From NCBI RefSeq assembly GCF_022829545.1, contig NZ_JAKSYM010000163.1:1-54035 (forward strand): a DNA stretch of 54,035 nucleotides, written 5' to 3'. Position numbers and translations under genes: made by a program. Shown in pieces: positions 26,070 to 35,060 of this stretch. Numbering within the stretch: position 1 is the stretch's first letter; each line of letters opens with the position of its first letter. This DNA is from Methylobacterium sp. J-030. Its GTDB lineage: Bacteria > Pseudomonadota > Alphaproteobacteria > Rhizobiales > Beijerinckiaceae. The notes beneath the pieces were generated by a model. It was given only the letters and a program-made list of their open reading frames with translations, was not told where the DNA came from and did not search any database.

Positions 26070-26084
26070 GAGGGTCCGGCCCGC

Positions 26085-26849
26085 TCAGGCGCCCCGGTCC
26101 GCGGCGGCGCAGGCATGGTCCATCACGTCCTCGGCGCTCGCGCTCGGCGCCCGGTAGGCCAGCAGGATGAAGCCTGGCTCGGGATCGCCCGGTTGCGTCG
26201 GCACCGCCGCGAAGCTCGTCCGGTGCAGGTCGGGCCGGGCGCCCGGCAGGTCGTGCAGGGCCGCGAACGGGTTGAACTGCGCGGCCTCCGCCTCCGGCAC
26301 CCGCAGGGCGAAGTAGCGGTCGCCGGCGAGCGGCACCGGGAAGCGGCTCCAGCGCCGCTGGATCTGGCGGCCATGCGCCTTCAGGGAAGCCAGCACGCTG
26401 GGGCGCAGGCAGTCGAGATGGATGTGGAGCTGGTCCTGGCTGCGGCCCTGGGCCGAGTTGACCGCGAGCCCCACCGCGGCGGGCGGCAGCTTCCCCTTGA
26501 ACACGTCCGACACGAAGGGCCGCGCCGCCAGCGCCGCCCGCCAGTAGGCGGTCCCGCGGGGGCCCCGCAGCACCGGCGCCTCCAGGCCCGCCACCGTATC
26601 GGTGGGCATGAGGACGCTGTGGGTCGGCTCACCCGGCGCGCGCAGGACCGCCGTGCCCGGGCGCGCCCCGTCGCCCAGATCGACCGAGAGGCACGGGAAG
26701 GTCCGGTTGGCGAGCCGCTTGGCGAGCACGCAGGTCTTCAGGGCCGCCCACAGGACGTCGCGGCTCGGATCGGGCGCGGCCGCGAGGGGCGCGGGACTCA
26801 GGAGGGCGGCCGGGAGGGCAGCGAGGAGGGCGAGCGGCGCGCGGCGCAT
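26085..26849 (-). CDS. cdh: CDP-diacylglycerol diphosphatase (Cdh)
   Basis: Hydrolyses CDP-diacylglycerol to phosphatidate and CMP, a phospholipid-salvage or turnover step. The 254-residue product has an N-terminal signal peptide or anchor (APLALLAALPAALLSP, ending in APLAAAP). The HIT-superfamily active site appears as SQDQLHIHLDCLRP (HxHxD). Other family stretches are NRTFPCLSVDLG, VLMPTDTVAGLEAPVL and GFILLAYRAP. It acts at the periplasmic face. It converges with the LysR gene (15-bp gap) and is divergent from the DUF2891 gene. The E. coli family member is of similar length. Confidence 0.88.
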   Translation of the reverse strand: MRRAPLALLAALPAALLSPAPLAAAPDPSRDVLWAALKTCVLAKRLANRTFPCLSVDLGDGARPGTAVLRAPGEPTHSVLMPTDTVAGLEAPVLRGPRGTAYWRAALAARPFVSDVFKGKLPPAAVGLAVNSAQGRSQDQLHIHLDCLRPSVLASLKAHGRQIQRRWSRFPVPLAGDRYFALRVPEAEAAQFNPFAALHDLPGARPDLHRTSFAAVPTQPGDPEPGFILLAYRAPSASAEDVMDHACAAADRGA

Positions 26850-26986
26850 GGGGGCTTCCGGTGCGGCCGGCGGGCGGCCCGGGTCACCGATAGCCGATCT
26901 GCCGGTACGCCGGCAAAGCGTCGCGATGTCCTGACGGCGGGCTTCGGAACGGCTATGCCGGCCCGTCCCGAACTCGGAGGCCCGCG

Positions 26987-27991
26987 ATGGCGCCCGCCCT
27001 CACCCCGGAACGCGCCGGCCGCTTCGCGGCCCTCGCCCTCGGTCACGTCACCCGCGAATACCCGAACAAGCCCGGGCACGTCCTGGCGGGTCCGGAGGAT
27101 GCCCGCACCCCCGCCGCGCTGCACCCGGTCTTCTATGGCAGCTACGATTGGCATTCCTGCGTCCATGCCTTCTGGCTGCTCGCCCGCGTCCTGCGCCTGT
27201 TCCCGGACGGCGCCGAGGCCGGGGCGATCCGCGCCCGGTTCGACGCGCAGCTCACGCCCGGGAAGGTCGCCGGCGAATGCGCCTCCTTCGGCCGGCCCGA
27301 CGCCCGGGGCTTCGAGCGGCCCTACGGCTGGGCCTGGCTCCTGAAGCTCGCCGACGAACTCGCCCGCCTGCCCGAGCCCCGCTGGGCCGGGGCGCTGGCC
27401 CCGCTCGCCGGGATCGTGGTCCGGCGCTTCCGGGACTTCCTGCCGCTCGCCGCCTACCCGGTGCGGGTCGGGACCCACTTCAACACCGCCTTCGCACTGC
27501 GCCTGGCCGCCGACTACGCCGAGGGGGCGGGGGATGCGGCGCTCCGGGCCCTGCTGCTCCAGAAGGCCGAGCGCTGGTACGGGGCGGACGAGGCCTGCCC
27601 CGCCTGGGGCGAGCCGGGCGGCGACGACTTCCTGTCCTCCGCGCTGATCGAGGCCGAGTGCATGCGCCGCCTCCTGCCGCCGGAGCGGTTCGGGCCCTGG
27701 TTCGACCGGTTCCTGCCCGATCTCGCGGCGGGCCGGCCCGCCACGCTGTTCCGCCCGGCCGCGGTGACCGACCGCAGCGACGGCAAGATCGCCCATCTCG
27801 ACGGGCTGAACCTCAGCCGGGCGTGGTGCTTCCGGGCGCTCGCCGGGGCGCTGCCGCCGGCCGATCCCCGCCGGCCGCTGCTGATCGCGGCGGCCGAGGT
27901 GCATCTGGCGGCGGGGCTTCCGCATGTGGCGGGCGACTACATGGGCGAGCACTGGCTCGCGACCTTCGCGCTGCTCGCCCTCGCGGCGTGA
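26987..27991 (+). CDS. DUF2891 family protein
   Basis: 334-residue protein matching the DUF2891 family, recognisable by HPVFYGSYDWHSCVHAFWLL near residue 45 and by repeated helical Arg/Leu-rich segments like an alpha/alpha toroid. It also has VGTHFNTAFAL, ACPAWGEPGGDDFLSSALIEAE and DGLNLSRAWCFR. The conserved His and Asp residues suggest an enzyme, but no reaction is established for the family, and I do not assign one. No signal peptide. GGAGG sits 7 bp before ATG 26987. Confidence 0.85.
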   Translation: MAPALTPERAGRFAALALGHVTREYPNKPGHVLAGPEDARTPAALHPVFYGSYDWHSCVHAFWLLARVLRLFPDGAEAGAIRARFDAQLTPGKVAGECASFGRPDARGFERPYGWAWLLKLADELARLPEPRWAGALAPLAGIVVRRFRDFLPLAAYPVRVGTHFNTAFALRLAADYAEGAGDAALRALLLQKAERWYGADEACPAWGEPGGDDFLSSALIEAECMRRLLPPERFGPWFDRFLPDLAAGRPATLFRPAAVTDRSDGKIAHLDGLNLSRAWCFRALAGALPPADPRRPLLIAAAEVHLAAGLPHVAGDYMGEHWLATFALLALAA

Positions 27992-28058
27992 GCGCCGGAC
28001 AATTTCTGAGTGGTTCCTAAGAACTTTGCGGCGCGGACCGCGTTGATCCCTGCCGGCC

Positions 28059-28087
28059 AAAAAAAAGACCGTCCCCAGGGGACGGTC
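28059..28087 (-). terminator. Rho-independent terminator of small RNA copy 1
   Basis: A 10-bp perfect stem GACCGTCCCC/GGGGACGGTC with a one-base nominal loop (in practice a shorter stem with a 5-base loop), followed by eight T on the minus strand. No minus-strand protein gene ends nearby, so it must serve the small RNA. Confidence 0.88.
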
Positions 28088-28155
28088 CGAAGTCTAGGGA
28101 GGAAACGCCCACGAGGGGCAGCAGCGCGGCGACGCCATCGCCGTGCTGCACTGCA
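28059..28155 (-). ncRNA. Candidate trans-acting small RNA, copy 1 (CCUCCC core)
   Basis: The roughly 97-nt minus-strand RNA has four parts. Stem-loop 1 (28121-28149) has arms GCAGC/GCTGC and CGGCGA/TCGCCG around loop TGGCG. A short hairpin GCCC-N5-GGGC follows. Then comes the unpaired core TTTCCTCCCTAGACTT (within 28091-28106), and a terminator. The second copy near 51.9 kb keeps loop and core identical while the stems change in a paired way. The exposed CCUCCC complements Shine-Dalgarno sequences, as in several alphaproteobacterial small RNAs; UUUCCUCCCU is, as I recall, the hallmark of the MmgR (alpha-r8) family. No protein frame is likely. An EcfG-like promoter lies just upstream. Confidence 0.72.
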
Positions 28156-28157
28156 TC

Positions 28158-28182
28158 AACCCGAGAGGGGCGGGGTTGTTCC
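28158..28182 (-). promoter_or_regulatory. EcfG-type promoter for small RNA copy 1
   Basis: On the minus strand GGAAC (28182-28178), exactly 16 bp, then GGTT (28161-28158); consensus GGAAC-N16/17-cGTT. Transcription would start at about 28150-28153, at the foot of stem-loop 1. The position relative to the folded RNA supports both calls. Confidence 0.6.
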
Positions 28183-28274
28183 AGGCGGGCGTGGCAGGCT
28201 TCGGAGCTTGGTAGGCGCCAGCTTCCGCATTCGTGCTCCGGGAGAGCCTGACGGACTCGTTTGGACGCCATCCC

Positions 28275-28419
28275 GGGCGCGGGCAGCGCAAGCGGAACGC
28301 GACCCGGGATCCCGCGCCCGACGGCGCAAGGCATCCATCTGAGAGCGTGTGCCGCTGGCGCGGCTTGGTCTCGTGCCGGGTCCCGGATCAGGCTCCGCTC
28401 TCGCTCCGCCTGTCCGGGA
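28275..28419. repeat. Pair of GC-rich hairpin repeats before the hybrid kinase 3' end
   Basis: Two inverted repeats. One is GGGCGCGGG (28275-28283) with CCCGCGCCC (28311-28319). The other is TCCCGGA plus CAGGC (28381-28393, one bulged T) with GCCTG plus TCCGGGA (28408-28419). They look like dispersed REP units. The remaining parts of the 27992-28444 gap, apart from the small RNA and its promoter, show no gene. Confidence 0.5.
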
Positions 28420-28444
28420 AAAGGGGCGCCCCCATCAAAGACCG

Positions 28445-31270
28445 TCAGTCCCGCGCCGCGCCGTCCGCCACGCTGTGCAGCGGCTTCGGCGCGCTCCGCC
28501 GCTTCGCCGCCTCGTACAGCACCTGGGCGAGCTGCTCGGCCGAGTACGGCTTGCGCACCAGGGCGAAGCCGTGGGCGTCGTCCTTGGCCAGCACGTGGCT
28601 GTAGCCCGAGGTCAGCACCACCGGCAGGTCCGGGCGGGTGGTCTGCAACTGCCGCGCGAGCGCGAAGCCGCCCATGCCGGGCATCACCACGTCCGAGAAC
28701 ACCACGTCGAAGCGGTCCGGCGTGCTGTCGAGTTCGGCGAGCGCCTCCTCGGCGGACTTGGTCCAGACCGGGGCGTGGCCCAGATCCTCCAGAATCTGGG
28801 TGCAGAACCGGCCGACCCCGAGATTGTCCTCGACCACGAGTATGCACAGGCCCCGCTGCGGCTCGATCTCCGGTTGCACGTCGCGGCCGGCCTCGACCAT
28901 CGCGGGGGCCGCGACCTGCGGCAGGTAGAGGGTGAAGGTGGTCCCGCCGCCCACCGCGCTCGCCACGTCGATGTCGCCGCCGGACTGCTTGGCGAAGCCG
29001 ATCACCTGGGAGAGGCCGAGCCCGGTCCCCTTGCCGACCTCCTTGGTGGTGAAGAACGGCTCGAAGATCCGCCCGAGATCCGGGGCCGGGATGCCGGCGC
29101 CCGTGTCGGAGACCCGTACGGCCGCGAACGGGCCGCGCGCGCCGGCATGCCCGCGGATCGGCGGCATCGGGCGGTCGGCGTCGAGGCGCAGGGTCAGGCC
29201 GCCTTCCCCGTCCATGGCGTCCCGGGCGTTGACCGCCATGTTGATCAGCGCCGTCTCGAACTGGCTCTCGTCGGCGCGCACGTAGCGGGGCGTGTCCGGC
29301 AGGTCGATGGTGACCCGGATGCGCGCACCGGTCACCGAGTCGAGCATGTCGGCGATGCTGCGCAGCCGGGCGCAGATGTCGAAGACCTGGGGCTTGAGCG
29401 CCTGGCGCCGGGCGAAGGCGAGGAGCTGGCCGGTGAGCTTGGCGGCCCGGTCGACCGTGTCGGACACCGCGTCGAGGTAGCGCCGCCGCCGCTCCTCCGC
29501 CAGGTCGGGCCGGCGCAGGAACTCCATGGAGGAGCGGATGATCGTCAGCAGGTTGTTGAAGTCGTGCGCCACCCCGCCGGTGAGCTGGCCGATCGCCTCC
29601 AGCTTCTGCGACTGGCGCAGGGCCTCCTCGGCCTGGCGCTGCTCGGTGATGTCGCGGCCGAAGCCGTAGAACAGCCCGTCCTCCGGCACGACGGTCCAGA
29701 GCACGCGCCGCCGGTCCCCGGAATGGGTCACGCAGGCGAGTTCCACGTCTTCGACCCGCCGGTCCTCGCAGAGCGGCCGCAGGGCGGCCCGCGCGGCCTC
29801 GCGCTCCGGATCCGCCACGAAGTCGAGGGCCGCCCGGCCCAGGGTCTCGGCCTCGGACCAGCCGAGCGCCCGGCTCCAGGACGGGTTCACCGACTGCACC
29901 CGCCCGTCCCGGTCCGAGACGAGCTTCAGCACCGGCGAGAGCGTCCAGACCCGGTCGCGGTCCCGGGTCTGCGCGGCGACCTGCGCCTCCAGGCGATCCG
30001 CCCGCGACCGGAGCAGCCCCTCGGCCCGCTTCCGCTCGGAGATGTCGTGGGCGAAGACGTAGAACCCATCGACCTGCCCGTCCGGCCCGCGGCGGGGCAG
30101 GTAGCGCGTGTCGGCGGTGCGGCTCTCGCCGTCCGGGAAGGTCCAGGTCCATTCATGCCGGACCTCCTCCCCGGCGAGCGCCCGTTCGATGGCCGAGCGC
30201 CGGGCCTCGAAGGCCTCGGGCCCGAGGAGATCGGCCACGGTCCGCCCGATCACGTCGGCGGCGGCCTGGCCCGTCCAGGTCTCGTAGGCGGCGTTGGCGA
30301 ACTGGTAGACGCGGTTGCGGTCGATGAAGGCGATCAGCACCGGCATCGCGTCCGCCACGAGGCGCAGCTCGGCCTCCCGGGCCTGCAGCGCCATCTCGCT
30401 CCGGCGGCGTTCGGTGATGTCGTTGAACAGGATCGCGACGCGGTTCCGCATCGGCCCGTCGACCCGGTAGGCGTGCACGTCGTACCAGCGCCCGAGCTCC
30501 GCGGCCGCCTGCTCGAATCGGACCGGCTCTCCGGTGCGCGCGACCTGGCCGTAGAGATCGAACCAGTGCTGCTCGTGGCCCGGCACGAGCTCCCGCATCG
30601 TCCGGCCGACCACGTCGTGCAGCCCGGTCTGCGTCTCGAAGGCGGGATTGACCTCCAGGAAGCGGTAATCGACCGGGCGGCCATCCGCCGCGAAGATCAG
30701 CTCCACGAAGCAGAAACCGGCATCGATGATGGCGAACAGCGAGCGGTGCCGCTCCGCGTTGCTGCGCAGGGCGGCCTCGGTGCGGCGGGACTCCAGCTGG
30801 GTCATCACGGCCCGGGCGAGCGCCTTCAGGACGAAGACCTGCTGGTCGCTCAAGGTGCGCGGCTCCCGGTCGAGCACGCAGAGGGTGCCAATGACCCAAC
30901 CGTCGGGCGTCACGAGGGCGACGCCGGCATAGAAGCGCAGGTGCGGCTCCCCGGTGACGCGGGCGTTGCCGGCGCGATCCGGCTCCGCCGTCAGGTCCGG
31001 CAGGATCAGGATGCCGTCCGTGCGCATCGCCTCGGTGCAGAAGCCGGATGCGAGCGGCATCGCCCGCGGGGCGTGGCCCGCCGCGGCCTTGATCCACTGC
31101 CGGTCGGCGTCGATGAAGGTGATGTGCGCCATCGGCGTGCCGCAGGCCTGGGCGGCCATCTCGGCGATCTCGTCGAACGCCCGCTCGGGAGGCGTATCCA
31201 GGATGGCGTAGGCCCGCAGGGCGGCAAGCCGCTGGGGATGCTGAGGCTCGAAACCCGACGGGCGGGGCAT
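28445..31270 (-). CDS. Hybrid sensor histidine kinase (GAF-PAS-PAS-PAS-HisKA-HATPase-REC)
   Basis: 941-residue cytoplasmic kinase without membrane segments. An N-terminal GAF domain starts near residue 15 (ERAFDEIAEMAAQACGTPMA, ITFIDADRQWIK). Three PAS regions follow, each ending in an ITE/ISE linker (FNDITERRRSE, FAHDISERKRAE, GFGRDITEQRQAE). The H-box is GGVAHDFNNLLTI. The ATPase boxes are NMAVNARDAM, DTGAGIP, FEPFFTTK and GKGTGLGLS. A C-terminal receiver has VVEDN, acceptor Asp in FSDVVMPGMGG and Lys in LVRKPYS. ATG 31270 gives the start MPRPSGFEPQHPQRL; the ribosome site is weak, and GTG 31285 or 31360 are alternatives. No partner regulator is adjacent. Confidence 0.93.
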   Translation of the reverse strand: MPRPSGFEPQHPQRLAALRAYAILDTPPERAFDEIAEMAAQACGTPMAHITFIDADRQWIKAAAGHAPRAMPLASGFCTEAMRTDGILILPDLTAEPDRAGNARVTGEPHLRFYAGVALVTPDGWVIGTLCVLDREPRTLSDQQVFVLKALARAVMTQLESRRTEAALRSNAERHRSLFAIIDAGFCFVELIFAADGRPVDYRFLEVNPAFETQTGLHDVVGRTMRELVPGHEQHWFDLYGQVARTGEPVRFEQAAAELGRWYDVHAYRVDGPMRNRVAILFNDITERRRSEMALQAREAELRLVADAMPVLIAFIDRNRVYQFANAAYETWTGQAAADVIGRTVADLLGPEAFEARRSAIERALAGEEVRHEWTWTFPDGESRTADTRYLPRRGPDGQVDGFYVFAHDISERKRAEGLLRSRADRLEAQVAAQTRDRDRVWTLSPVLKLVSDRDGRVQSVNPSWSRALGWSEAETLGRAALDFVADPEREAARAALRPLCEDRRVEDVELACVTHSGDRRRVLWTVVPEDGLFYGFGRDITEQRQAEEALRQSQKLEAIGQLTGGVAHDFNNLLTIIRSSMEFLRRPDLAEERRRRYLDAVSDTVDRAAKLTGQLLAFARRQALKPQVFDICARLRSIADMLDSVTGARIRVTIDLPDTPRYVRADESQFETALINMAVNARDAMDGEGGLTLRLDADRPMPPIRGHAGARGPFAAVRVSDTGAGIPAPDLGRIFEPFFTTKEVGKGTGLGLSQVIGFAKQSGGDIDVASAVGGGTTFTLYLPQVAAPAMVEAGRDVQPEIEPQRGLCILVVEDNLGVGRFCTQILEDLGHAPVWTKSAEEALAELDSTPDRFDVVFSDVVMPGMGGFALARQLQTTRPDLPVVLTSGYSHVLAKDDAHGFALVRKPYSAEQLAQVLYEAAKRRSAPKPLHSVADGAARD

Positions 31271-31600
31271 TGTCTGGGTCCGCGACACGCAGGCGTCATA
31301 GCCTACCCCTTCGACCCTCCCAAGTGAGTCCGTGCAACGCAGTTCCGGCGACACGGCCAACGAATGGTTTGCTCGGGGGCAAGCTCTTGAACGAACGGAG
31401 CCGACCCCGCCCGGTGATCAGCACCGTGGGGCCAGGCACATCGGCGCGGCTGCCTGCCGCACCCAGATTGCAACCTATAGTTTTGGAAACGTGTCCCACG
31501 TCGCAGGCGCGGCCACGCTGGGCATCGATCTGGAGGCGCGTCGGGCGCCTGTTCACGAATTCGTGCGCCGCGTCGATGTCCCCCGGCGCCCCCGGGGCCG

Positions 31601-31650
31601 GCGGCGATTCGATCCACAGCGGCGCGCACCGCTGTGGATGGAATCGCCGC
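31601..31650. repeat. 50-bp near-perfect palindrome between hybrid kinase and mfd-like gene
   Basis: 46 of the 50 bases are self-complementary: arms GCGGCGATTC and ATCCACAGCGG pair with CCGCTGTGGAT and GAATCGCCGC, with one G:G mismatch per arm and one central mismatch pair. The GC-rich flanks (31581-31600, 31651-31670) extend the symmetry imperfectly. A 12-bp palindrome CACGAATTCGTG lies 36 bp to the left (31554-31565). No T-tract follows on either strand. It lies 50 bp before the mfd-like start, within a 429-bp divergent gap (31271-31699) that has no gene. Confidence 0.7.
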
Positions 31651-31699
31651 GTCCGGGAGCCCCGGCGGCCCATGCCGCGTTGGCGGGGCGGGGATAGGG

Positions 31700-34600
31700 A
31701 TGCGGACCGGAATGGCCAATCGCAGGTTGAAGACGGGTGCGCAGCCGAGCGTCGAGGACGCCCCGCTGATGCCCACCGGGGCCCTGGCGGTGGCGCTCCT
31801 GCGCTTCGACGCGGGGAGCGCGCCCCTCGTCCACGTCGCCCGGGACGGCCGCCGCCTGGAGGAACTGGCCGCGACCCTCCGGGCGCTGGACCCCGAGGCC
31901 CGGGTCGCGATCTTTCCGGAATGGGACTGCCTGCCCTTCGACCATGCCTCGCCGTCCCGGGCCACCATGGGCGCCCGGGCCGCCGTGATGCGCTGGCTGA
32001 CCGACCGGGACGCGCTGCCCCATTTCGTGCTGACCACCGCCCCGGCCCTGATCCAGCGGGTGCCCCCGCCGGAGACCTGGGCCTCGGCCCGCGTGACGCT
32101 CCGGGTCGGCGACCGCCTCGACGTCGCGGCCGCGACCACAGACCTCAAGCGCCTCGGCTACATCCTCGACGAGCGGGTCGACGAGCCCGGCGAGATCGCC
32201 GTGCGCGGACGGACCGTGGAGGTCTTCCCCGCAGCGGCCCCGCGTCCCTGCCGGATCGAGCATGCGGACGGCCGCGTCACCGCGATCCGCTCCTACGATC
32301 CGATCTCGCAGCGCTCGGTCGCCGAGGCGGACGATCTGGTGATCGACCCCGCCACCGAGATCATCCTGGAGCCCGGCTCCGGCCAGAGCTTCGAGCCCTT
32401 CACCGGCCAGGAGCACCGCCTCGCGCGCTACTACCCGCGCCTCGTCACCCTGCTCGACTACGTGCCCGCGGCGCGCCTCGTCGTGGAGGACGGCACCCAG
32501 GCCCGGGTCGACGCCGTGTTCGAGCAGATGGCGGAGGCTCAAGGCAGGCTCGGCGGGCGGGGGCAGGCCGGGGCGGGTCTCTACCTGGCGCCGCAGGCGT
32601 GGCGCGCCCTCGTGGCGTCCCACGACCGGATCGCCGCCACCGAGGCGGCCGGCGAGCCGCTGGCGCTGCCGTCCTTCGCCCGGGAGCGCCGGCCGGGCAC
32701 CGCCTTCGCCAAGCTGCTGCGCGCGCGGCTGAAGGCCGGCGACGTGATCGTCCTGGCCGGTGGCCGCCAGCCCTTGCGGCGCCTCGTGCGCCAGGCCGGC
32801 ACGATCGCCGAGCGCCCGATCCGCCTGATCGACGCCTGGGCCGACGTCGCGCAGGCGAGCCCGGGCGATGTCCTCGCCCTGGAGGCGCCCCTCGGGGCGG
32901 GTTTCCGGGTGCCCGACCGGGGTGCGACCGTCATCGCCGCCGCGGATTTGTTCGGGCCGGACGCCGCGGTGGCGGGGGGCGCCCGGGCGATCCTGCCGAT
33001 GGGCGAGGTCGATCTGCGCCCCGGCGACGTCGCGGTCGACCGCGACCGCGGCCTGTGCGTGTTCGAGGGGCTCGAACGGGTCACCACGCAGGGCGAGGAG
33101 ACGTCCGAGGCCCTGCGCCTGCGCTTTTCCGGCGACGCGATCCTGATGGTGCCGGTCTCACAGGCCGACCGGATCTGGCGCTACGGCCCGGAGCCCGACG
33201 CCGTCACCCTGGACAAGCTCGACGGCGGCACCTGGCCCCGCCGCCGGCTGGAGGCCGAGGCCACCATGGCGCGCACCGCCCGGCTCATGCTGGAGGCCGC
33301 CCGCGCCCGCCGGGAGACCGCCGCGCCGGTCCTCGCACCGCCCGCCAACGACATGGAGCGCTTCGCCGCCGGCTTCGGCTTCGCGCCGACCCCGGATCAG
33401 GCCGCCGCGATCGACGCCGTGATGGCCGATCTCGCCTCCGGCCGGCCGATGGACCGGCTGGTCTGCGGCGATGTCGGCTTCGGCAAGACCGAGGTGGCGC
33501 TGCGGGCGCTCGCGGCCGCGATCTTTGCCGGCAAGCAGGCGGCGCTCATCGCCCCCACCACCGTCCTGGCCCGCCAGCACGCCGAGACCCTGCGCCGCCG
33601 CTTCGGCCGGTTCGGGATCGCGGTCGCGCAGCTCTCCCGCCTCGTGGCGCCGGCCGAGGCCAGGCGCGTCAAGGCGGGGCTCGCCGACGGGTCGATCCGC
33701 CTGGTGGTCGGCACCCATGCGCTGGCCGGCAAGGGCGTGTCCTTCGCCGATCTCGGCCTGACGGTGATCGACGAGGAGCAGCGCTTCGGCGCCCGGATGA
33801 AGGCGGACCTGCGCCGCCTCGCCGAAGGCGGGCACGTCCTGACGCTGACCGCGACGCCGATCCCGCGCACGCTCCAGGCAGCCCTCGTCGGCCTCCAGAG
33901 CCTGAGCGTCCTGGCGACGCCCCCCGCGCTCCGCCAGCCGGTCCGCACCGTGGTGGCGTCCTATGACGCGGAAGCGGTGCGCGAGGCGCTGATCCGCGAG
34001 CACCGGCGCGGTGGCCAGAGCTTCGTGGTCTGCCCGCGGATCGAGGACATCGCCCCGATGGCCGAGCGCCTGCGCGCCCTCGTGCCGGACCTCTCGATCC
34101 TGGTGGCCCACGGGGCGCTGAAACCCTCCGCCATGGACGAGGTGATGGTCCGGTTCGCGGAGGGCGACGGCGACGTGCTGCTCGCCACCGCCATCGTGGA
34201 GAGCGGCCTCGACGTGCCCCGGGCCAACACCATGCTGGTCTGGGAGGCGGCCCGGTTCGGGCTGGCGCAGCTCCACCAGCTCCGGGGCCGTGTCGGCCGC
34301 GGCCAGCGGCGCGGCACCGTCCACCTGCTGAGCGACCCGGCCGCGCCCCCGCCGCCGGCGGCGCTCCAGCGCCTGCGCGCCCTGGAGGCCCTGGACCGTC
34401 TCGGCGCCGGCTTCGCGGTGAGCGCCCGGGACCTCGACCTGCGCGGCGCGGGCGACCTCGTCGGCGAGGATCAGGCCGGCCACGCCAAGCTCGTCGGGCT
34501 CGGGCTCTACCAGCACCTGCTGCAGCTGGCGCTGACCGCCGCCAAGGGCGGGCGCGCCGAGGATTGGAGCCCGGAGATCGCGCTCGGGCTGCCGAGCCGG

Positions 34601-34996
34601 ATCCCCGAGGATTACGTGCCGGAACCGGAGATCCGCCTCAGCCTCTACACGCGCCTCCTGCGCCTGCGCGAGGCCGAGGCGATCGACGCCCTGGCCGGGG
34701 AGGTGGAGGACCGGTTCGGCGCGGCCCCCGCCCCGATGCGCGCCCTGTTCGACCTCGCGCGGCTGCGCGCGGCCTGCTGCGAGCTGGGCGTGGCCCGGCT
34801 CCGGGCCGGCCCGCAGGGCGTCGCGGCCGATCTCAGGCCGGACCGGCCGCTGCCTGCCCTGTCGGTGACGGACGGCGTCATCCTGCGCGAGGGCCGCGTG
34901 GTCTGGAAGCGGCCCTGTCCCGACGCGGAGTCATGCGCGGCGCTGGCGGGCGATCTCCTCGACCGCATCCGCACCGCCCGGGAGCGGGCCGGCTGA
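31700..34996 (+). CDS. mfd: Mfd-like transcription-repair coupling factor translocase
   Basis: 1098-residue superfamily 2 translocase of the Mfd family. Mfd removes stalled RNA polymerase and recruits UvrA. UvrB-like N-terminal modules are visible ([30 protein letters not shown]). A polymerase-interaction-like segment follows ([21 protein letters not shown]). The motor has [43 protein letters not shown] and [11 protein letters not shown], then [17 protein letters not shown] and a C-terminal D7-like region. The protein is shorter than typical Mfd, and the polymerase-binding motif (usually HxDHGIGRYxGL) is diverged. It may therefore be a second, specialised copy. ATG 31712 is an equally possible start. 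Confidence 0.83.
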   Translation: MRTGMANRRLKTGAQPSVEDAPLMPTGALAVALLRFDAGSAPLVHVARDGRRLEELAATLRALDPEARVAIFPEWDCLPFDHASPSRATMGARAAVMRWLTDRDALPHFVLTTAPALIQRVPPPETWASARVTLRVGDRLDVAAATTDLKRLGYILDERVDEPGEIAVRGRTVEVFPAAAPRPCRIEHADGRVTAIRSYDPISQRSVAEADDLVIDPATEIILEPGSGQSFEPFTGQEHRLARYYPRLVTLLDYVPAARLVVEDGTQARVDAVFEQMAEAQGRLGGRGQAGAGLYLAPQAWRALVASHDRIAATEAAGEPLALPSFARERRPGTAFAKLLRARLKAGDVIVLAGGRQPLRRLVRQAGTIAERPIRLIDAWADVAQASPGDVLALEAPLGAGFRVPDRGATVIAAADLFGPDAAVAGGARAILPMGEVDLRPGDVAVDRDRGLCVFEGLERVTTQGEETSEALRLRFSGDAILMVPVSQADRIWRYGPEPDAVTLDKLDGGTWPRRRLEAEATMARTARLMLEAARARRETAAPVLAPPANDMERFAAGFGFAPTPDQAAAIDAVMADLASGRPMDRLVCGDVGFGKTEVALRALAAAIFAGKQAALIAPTTVLARQHAETLRRRFGRFGIAVAQLSRLVAPAEARRVKAGLADGSIRLVVGTHALAGKGVSFADLGLTVIDEEQRFGARMKADLRRLAEGGHVLTLTATPIPRTLQAALVGLQSLSVLATPPALRQPVRTVVASYDAEAVREALIREHRRGGQSFVVCPRIEDIAPMAERLRALVPDLSILVAHGALKPSAMDEVMVRFAEGDGDVLLATAIVESGLDVPRANTMLVWEAARFGLAQLHQLRGRVGRGQRRGTVHLLSDPAAPPPPAALQRLRALEALDRLGAGFAVSARDLDLRGAGDLVGEDQAGHAKLVGLGLYQHLLQLALTAAKGGRAEDWSPEIALGLPSRIPEDYVPEPEIRLSLYTRLLRLREAEAIDALAGEVEDRFGAAPAPMRALFDLARLRAACCELGVARLRAGPQGVAADLRPDRPLPALSVTDGVILREGRVVWKRPCPDAESCAALAGDLLDRIRTARERAG

Positions 34997-35060
34997 GCTT
35001 GCGCCGGCCGCTTCAAACGGTCACAGCCAGTCGCGCAGAAACCGCGAACGGAAGTGTCCC

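Noticed and set aside
31601..31650. DnaA boxes in the large palindrome (ATCCACA/TGTGGAT)
   Set aside because: The 9-mers are GATCCACAG-type and miss the consensus TTATCCACA at the first positions; no cluster of boxes or AT-rich unwinding region is present.
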